Shown here: piece by piece, positions 59,001 to 64,000 of the stretch | Layout of the letters: each line of letters opens with the position of its first letter | How positions within the stretch are numbered: position 1 is the stretch's first letter | NCBI RefSeq assembly: GCF_000524195.1 | Contig: NW_020170381.1 | Span: 3,546,669-3,610,668 of the forward strand | Reading direction: 5' to 3' | Source: Echinococcus granulosus | Lineage: Eukaryota > Platyhelminthes > Cestoda > Cyclophyllidea > Taeniidae | DNA length: 64,000 bases | Made by a program: the position numbers and the translations under genes | The notes under the pieces: generated by a model | Seen by the model: the letters and a program-made list of their open reading frames with translations, nothing else | What the model was told of the DNA's origin: nothing | The model's database searches: none

Positions 59001-59981
59001 GTGGGCCTTCAAATTAATTGTCCTCTATTCTTGTTAGTTTTAACCAGGAAAATCAGAGGCCGCCGAGAGTTTCGCATAATTTGGGCCGAGACATCCATTC
59101 TGAAATTCAATAGAGCTAGCGCGAATAGACGACAGACTCGTTTCCATGACTACAGTTTTGTAGTGCGTATTAAGGGAATGGAAGTGGATTGGCACCTCAA
59201 TGACGAATCAGCCATCTGCCAAAATGCGTATTACCTTTTAATACTAATAAATATAATTTTATCTGGTATTTTCAAGGTAAATGCTTGCGGCTGAAATGTA
59301 GGTCATCTACTACTTCTCCTTTCTGACCCCATTGTAGTGGTTTTGAGGATTCGATAATAGTAAACTGAGGGTATCCTTCGTATGCTCTTCCTCCAATCTT
59401 GGCCTGTTAGTGTTGGAAGATCCATTTAATCATTTAATGGCGCATTTTTGTTCAGATCATTATATTTTCAAGGGAACAGTGTCATTAAAAGTGGATTTTC
59501 AATCGTTTTGTTGCCTAAGTGGATCGAGTTTGGTCGCTTATTTCAGAGAATGGCTCACAGCTTCCACATCCTCTGGAGAAATGCTAGGTAGAAAGCTGAC
59601 ACCGTTTGGAATAGAAATCTGCTTTTTATTCCAGACTTATTACTAGCCGAAAAACTACGCTCACTTACTACATTTAGTTGACTTTATCTGTGGAAAACTT
59701 GTCGGTAGCAAATCGTAGTTGGATGATTTTCTCACTTGCCATTGTAGGTGTACCTCATAGCCACCCACGGTCTGCTGACAGGAAATGCGGCTGAGAAGAT
59801 AGAGCAGAGTCTTTTGGACGAGGTAGTGGTCACCAACACAGTACCCCACGAGGTGCAGAAAATGCAGTGCCACAAGATTCGCACTGTGGATATCTCGCCT
59901 TTGCTGGCCGAGGCCATCCGACGCATCCACAATGGGGAGTCCATGTCCTATCTCTTCATGAATGTCTCCAAAAAGGATTAG
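49841..59981 (+). CDS. PRPSAP: Phosphoribosyl pyrophosphate synthetase-associated protein
   Basis: The exons 49841-50051, 50089-50342, 50419-50663, 53603-53807 and 59748-59981 sum to 1149 nt (382 aa), within the usual length of vertebrate PRPSAP1/2. The family is the non-catalytic partner of PRPP synthetase and modulates PRPP supply for nucleotide synthesis in the cytosol. Diagnostic stretches are [15 protein letters not shown] (an insertion typical of associated proteins), [18 protein letters not shown] at residues 148-165 (PRPP synthetase signature), [14 protein letters not shown] at 277-290 and [13 protein letters not shown] near the C-terminus. The catalytic flexible loop (ERKKANEVDRM-type in PRPS) is replaced by [13 protein letters not shown], and the ribose-phosphate loop DDMADTCGT by DDIIDDVDD, so it should lack synthetase activity. 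A PRPS itself can be excluded on these sites. The start ATG is the first after an in-frame stop at 49790; a second ATG follows immediately. Confidence 0.93.
50089..50342 (+). CDS. PRPSAP: PRPSAP exon 2
   Basis: It starts with GC completing Gly71 of the [13 protein letters not shown] junction and ends ...HSKEIQ in phase 0. The donor gtgtgttt is weak, but the protein alignment fixes it. It contains the KMRKRGS insertion of associated proteins. Confidence 0.92.
50419..50663 (+). CDS. PRPSAP: PRPSAP exon 3
   Basis: It follows the acceptor tgttgtag (76-nt intron) and begins [15 protein letters not shown]. It then encodes VIVAKDPNS, the [13 protein letters not shown] strand and a linker with [10 protein letters not shown]. 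It ends in phase 2 at the donor gttagttg. Confidence 0.93.
53603..53807 (+). CDS. PRPSAP: PRPSAP exon 4
   Basis: It follows the acceptor ctccccctgctacag after a 2.9-kb intron and completes an Asn codon in phase 2. It encodes the loop region lacking catalytic Lys/Arg, then [18 protein letters not shown] and RGAYK. It ends in phase 0 at the donor gttagttt. Confidence 0.93.
59748..59981 (+). CDS. PRPSAP: PRPSAP exon 5 (last)
   Basis: It follows the acceptor cttgccattgtag after a 5.9-kb intron. It begins [11 protein letters not shown] and ends [16 protein letters not shown] with stop TAG 59979-59981. The C-terminus aligns end to end with vertebrate PRPSAPs. Confidence 0.95.
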   Translation: MYLIATHGLLTGNAAEKIEQSLLDEVVVTNTVPHEVQKMQCHKIRTVDISPLLAEAIRRIHNGESMSYLFMNVSKKD

Positions 59982-60296
59982 GTGCACTCTTCTCAATTTC
60001 CAACAGCTTCCCACCATCAAATTTTTGCCCTTATTTGGTACAAATAGAAACCTACCAGGCAAGCGAGAGGACTATTGTGCGCGAGAGGGTTTGTAGGCCC
60101 CATAAATTAAATTTGCTGTAATGTTCTGGCGTGTTTTCTAGTCTAGTGAATAGTGATGGTGGGAAAAAGCATTTTTTAGCAGTTTTTTACGGAAATGCCC
60201 CTAATTTGCTGTAATTGCAAGGTGCTTGGAAACAGGGTGTTCTCAGTACCCTTCTGGGGACGACAAAGGAGTTTTTGGCTTGATTAAAATGATTTG

Positions 60297-60302
60297 AATA
60301 AA
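60297..60302 (+). promoter_or_regulatory. Poly(A) signal AATAAA of PRPSAP
   Basis: A canonical hexamer lies 316 bp after the PRPSAP stop codon, with a T-rich stretch right behind it (gattttttta). It is the first AATAAA downstream of the stop. Confidence 0.6.
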
Positions 60303-62017
60303 GATTTTTTACGTGGGCATTAGGAAACAGCGTGGGCGGACGGAAGTTCTTTAAAAGGATTTGCACGCCGCGGCAATGCATTAGGGAGGCGTAGTGGCAG
60401 AGCACGTGCATTGTAATTGCCTCGTCCGATCTTCGCAACATCACGGACCATTTGGCTAGGCTTCGAGAGTTGTTTTTTGAGGCATATTTTTTGTTTGCAG
60501 CAGTACATTTTCGATTCTTGCAGTTGCTCAGTGGAGGTATGAGGTGTCCATTTTCAACTCGACAATGTTTATGCAACTTTTACTTTATTTTAAGTGCATA
60601 CGATCTACTGAAAATGGATGAGTTATGGTTCAATGTGCCGAAAAGTAGTAATTAATTAAGTATGCCTTTAGATCTGAGAAACGTTTCTGATCGTGAGCTA
60701 TGATAAGTTGTCGGCACCAAAGTTTGATGTCATTAGCGTTTAACCAATTTCTAATGGAACCAAGGGGAGCAACAAATTAGTGGAGATTCGATCTATTTCT
60801 CTGCTTTCTAAACAAACTGCAGGGAATAAATAAGTTTCCGCTCTCATATCAGATTAAGAAATGTAGCTTCCAAGGTGCATAACCGTGGGAGTGTGATAAA
60901 CCATTGCTTCCCAATTACTGCTTTGACTATTGCCTACAAGTTGGTTTTGTAACTGTACCTCTTTATAAGCAACTTGAGTATGTGTAGCAATCAACCTGAT
61001 GAAAACACCTACGACTCTGGAATAAGGTTTGGAGTGTTGTGCCTCCACCTTTTTGTGCCCTCATTGAAGGTGTTTATTCGTTCCTTTGCATAAAAGTATC
61101 ATCAAGTTCCCTTATCAGGCGCTCTACTCTGTGCTGCAATTAGGAAGGCCAGCATCAAAATGATTGTCAGAGGTGGTCGAATTCAGCCTGATTTTTGGGA
61201 GAGGAAGTAACAGCTATAAAGACGCACACTAATTCCCCGGCAGATGGTAGGTTATCGTCGCAGTTGCCGTTGAAAATGGGCGGCATATTTTGTTTGCTCA
61301 GGAGCATTTGACTAAACATATCACCGTGCCCTACCAATTCACATGCCCCTAATTCGTCCACGTATGTGTGCGTGTGCGCACAATCAAAAGTTTTCATGAA
61401 TGATTTAATAAAACGGGAAGTTGGAGTACACTATAGAAGCATTTTTTTATTCAAATCCGGCCATTATCTCCAAAGTCTTGGAAAAAGTGCGTTCATGAAA
61501 TTCCACTGGATCTTGCCATGCTTCGGTAGTGACCTATTCCGACTGTCACTATCAGTGACGATGTGTTTTAAAAGACTACGGATTTCGAAGAAAGTATTTA
61601 GTACTTTTAAAACAAAAGGTGAGCACTTAATTTTAAATGCAGAATAAGTGTCAACGCCTACTACTAACTACTAATTAAAAGTAGAGCAAAACAGAGACAC
61701 GGTATCGTGGTTGTCTTTACCAAATTTTGGTAGCAGAAGCGAAGCGCTCCCTCTGCGCTATTTGCGAACTTAGAAGTAAAGTGGAACTAATCTTGAGCAA
61801 AATTGTTAACATCTTGTTTCCGTGACACAAAAAGCTTCGTTTTGTATTTTGAAAGCTTTAGTTCGTAAGTCTATTTAACGCAGGTTGATTAAAGTGGTTC
61901 TAGTTTGTGATAATTTAAGCCGGTTTTAAACAAATTAATCTTTCTGAACAGCATAGTGATTACTATATTTTGGTACTTTTCGAATCAGTCAATGCACCCA
62001 AATGATATAGGATATAG

Positions 62018-62211
62018 TGTAATACCTTGGTTGTTCGTTTAACTCTCAGTTTTGGCAACGGGTCACTTAGGGGCTCCACCATTGTATCTCCACCCGGATA
62101 AACCGTCCTCCCAGCCATGCCAGTAGTCCCAAGCCCTGCTGTATCCCGATGATACATATTCTACCCGAGAATTGTCTTCTCTCGTCTACAGGAGTGTCTC
62201 GGAGCGTTGCA
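62018..62211 (-). repeat. Solo LTR-like unit, reverse
   Basis: This 194-bp copy runs from TGTAATACC to GGAGCGTTGCA, with the full order of family landmarks: ctcagttttggcaacgggtc, aggggctccaccattgta, ccatgccagtagtcccaagc, cattctacccgag. Flanks atag and ttag are a 3-of-4 match for a target duplication. Confidence 0.78.
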
Positions 62212-63888
62212 TTAGTGCTAACCTGTTGCATATTGTATTCGCAAACTAAAATAAACTCCCTCCTTTATTGAGAAATTGTAAGTCTGACTTATTAGGTGTC
62301 TTTGTGACACAAAATTTTCCTTCGACTGAAAAGCTTTAAGCACTTGAACTTCTCGGGATATTTTTTTGTAGGGTACTAAACACACGAAATAGTTCAAGTT
62401 TGCTTTAGCTTCAACTTGCATAAAAGACGGTCTTCAAAGCGAACATATTGTATGACCCTCCTTCGCAGTGCAAGAAAAAGTTTCCCTTTCATTTAGCATT
62501 TCAAAAAGTGCTTGAGGTAGGACTATATTACGAATTATAGACTGCTAGTAATTTTCATCAATCTCTTGCATAATATCGCGCCGAAGATACGACCATGCTT
62601 TTTGTATTCCCATACTTCGCACCGCGAAGGCAATCCTTTGGGGATGATTTCCTAATTGAGATTTGCTTTAAGTAGGCTGCATGAGCGCTCCTGATAGTGC
62701 CAAACTTCGTTAGACGGGCCATGAAGTCAATTGACTTCTCTTTTGTTAATGTGGGTACAGACTACCAGACGCGTCGACTAATTTAACACACAGCAGTTCA
62801 AAGGCTACATCAAAAGGATAGGCTCTTTCATTTTTTTTCAATCAGAATGGGAATGTTACTATCTAGTCCCTTGAAACTAGCCATTTTCCTCCACCCCCTA
62901 AGTTGATATAGTCTTTTCCATAAAATAGTTCAATCAGGTCCCCAGGGTGAGCCTAAATAAATTTTGATTGAAGTAAATAGAGGTAAACAAGGTGTATTTC
63001 GCACGGAAGTCGAATTTCCCCACGTTAAACGTAAAGGCTGTCGGAACACATGTAAGGCACAAGTGAAGCATTACTGGGAGAAGATTACATTAAATTCGCA
63101 AAATAGTCGACGGTAAATAAATGATAAAAAGAAAGGAGAATTTTAATCGCGTGCCAAGCTTTCGCCCTTGGAAGTAATGTTTCGCGGGCGTCAACGGACT
63201 GAGACTACTTTGGGACTAAATTAAAACCATCCGAGATTTCAATCTTTCCTTTTTTGACTAACTCATTTGTCTGATTTGCAGAAGGATTTCACGGTTTGTC
63301 GTGGTCTTAATAGGATGGTCAAGTTAAAATTATTTGCTTAATGCTCTTTGACATTACCACAGTGAGGCTCTGGCAAGGTATAAGATTTGGAGTTCTCTTT
63401 ATCCACTACGCAATATTTGGTTTACCCTTATAAAACAATTTCTTAATAAGAACATTGAACTTGAGCTGTACACTTTTTCTTCTGGAGGGAATTATCTTTC
63501 TGGACGTCATAACCGACTCAGAAGTAAAATGGTTAAAAGCGACCTAAATTTCTGTGCAACTGGCAGACAGCTCAACGACCTCGATAAGTTTAAAACCCAA
63601 CTTTGCCGAAGATTGTGGAAAACCAATTGATGCCTGCAACTGCGAGAAGTTAAACTATTTGAGTTAAGATCGTCGAAAGAAACTGAAACAAGTTTTGCAT
63701 ATCAAGTGTATTACTATGCACCTTCGGGTGAAAACAAGGGAGAAGGGGGCGGGATAAAAGAAGGCTTGAAAGCTATAGGGAGGCAAGGTAAGATTAACTC
63801 TACATAAAAAATTGTTTTAATCTTCAAATAGAGTGCCTAATGACCTGTCAAACTCTAAAGTTGACCTTTCGATCGTCCACATACCTCT

Positions 63889-64000
63889 AGCTGAGCGAAT
63901 TCCCTAAAGAAGTGAAAAGACCCAATACGCGGGCGGAATGAGTATTGTCAACTTACAGTAGGGATTGGGGTTACTGGCAAGATACAGTGATGGGGATCCA
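63889..64000 (+). repeat. LTR-like unit cut by the window edge
   Basis: The left half of a forward copy: agcgaattccctaaagaag, aatacgcgggcggaatgag, cagtagggattggggttact. It continues beyond the window, so it may be solo or the start of a composite. Confidence 0.6.

Larger units (their letters stand above)
60303..64000. other. Non-coding stretch downstream of PRPSAP
   Basis: I see no supported gene. It contains one well-preserved reverse LTR-like unit (62018-62211) and the edge of another at the right end of the window. Confidence 0.45.

Noticed and set aside
60187..60576. 129-codon minus-strand frame downstream of PRPSAP
   Set aside because: It overlaps the PRPSAP poly(A) region and has no recognisable content.
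1..64000. tRNA, rRNA and CRISPR-like arrays
   Set aside because: I looked for tRNA B-box-like motifs, rRNA landmarks and regularly spaced short repeats and found none that hold up; the recurrent repeats are the dispersed TRIM-like family.

Overview
The window is animal nuclear DNA. Its genes are split by introns with GT-AG (once possibly GC-AG) junctions, one as short as 37 nt and others of several kb, and most of the sequence is AT-rich non-coding DNA. A parasitic flatworm, most likely a tapeworm, fits best. The reasons are the mix of very short and long introns, a kinase-less FGF-receptor-like gene of the planarian nou-darake/FGFRL type, and many miniature LTR-type elements like the TRIMs described in taeniid cestodes. 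The species assignment is inference. I had no database search, and all exon models are read by eye from splice sites, reading phase and protein resemblance.

Three genes are supported, all on the + strand. (1) At 6435-15191 lies an unrecognised, mainly helical protein of about 880-960 residues in 7-8 exons; its 3' end is uncertain. (2) At about 29.8-40.3 kb lies a single-pass receptor with a signal peptide, three Ig-like domains, a transmembrane helix and a Ser/Pro-rich tail without a kinase (FGFRL1/nou-darake-like, 624 aa). A GC-rich, CCAAT-containing likely promoter and a possible 5' UTR exon lie upstream. (3) At 49841-59981 lies a PRPP synthetase-associated protein (PRPSAP, 382 aa in 5 exons) with a canonical poly(A) signal downstream.

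The intergenic DNA and the introns are seeded with one repeat family. It consists of LTR-like units of about 130-220 bp (TGTAGCG...TATTACA), found as solo copies on both strands and as five composites of about 1.0-1.1 kb. In each composite, two units in direct orientation flank a shared non-coding interior (13454-14486, 26244-27333, 18762-19797, 23118-24162, 47009-48018). One composite and one solo unit have matching 4-bp flanks (ATAA). This is the architecture of a TRIM retrotransposon family with solo LTRs. A separate short ORF near 45.1 kb carries an NPGP (2A-like) motif followed by a Cys-x-x-Cys motif and may be a remnant of a non-LTR retrotransposon.

The genes do not form an operon or a pathway. 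Gene 2 is expected at the cell surface in FGF signalling or patterning, gene 3 in the cytosol regulating PRPP synthesis, and gene 1 is unknown. The long stretches between them (0-6.4, 15.2-29.5, 40.3-49.8 and 60.3-64 kb) hold repeats but no gene I can support.
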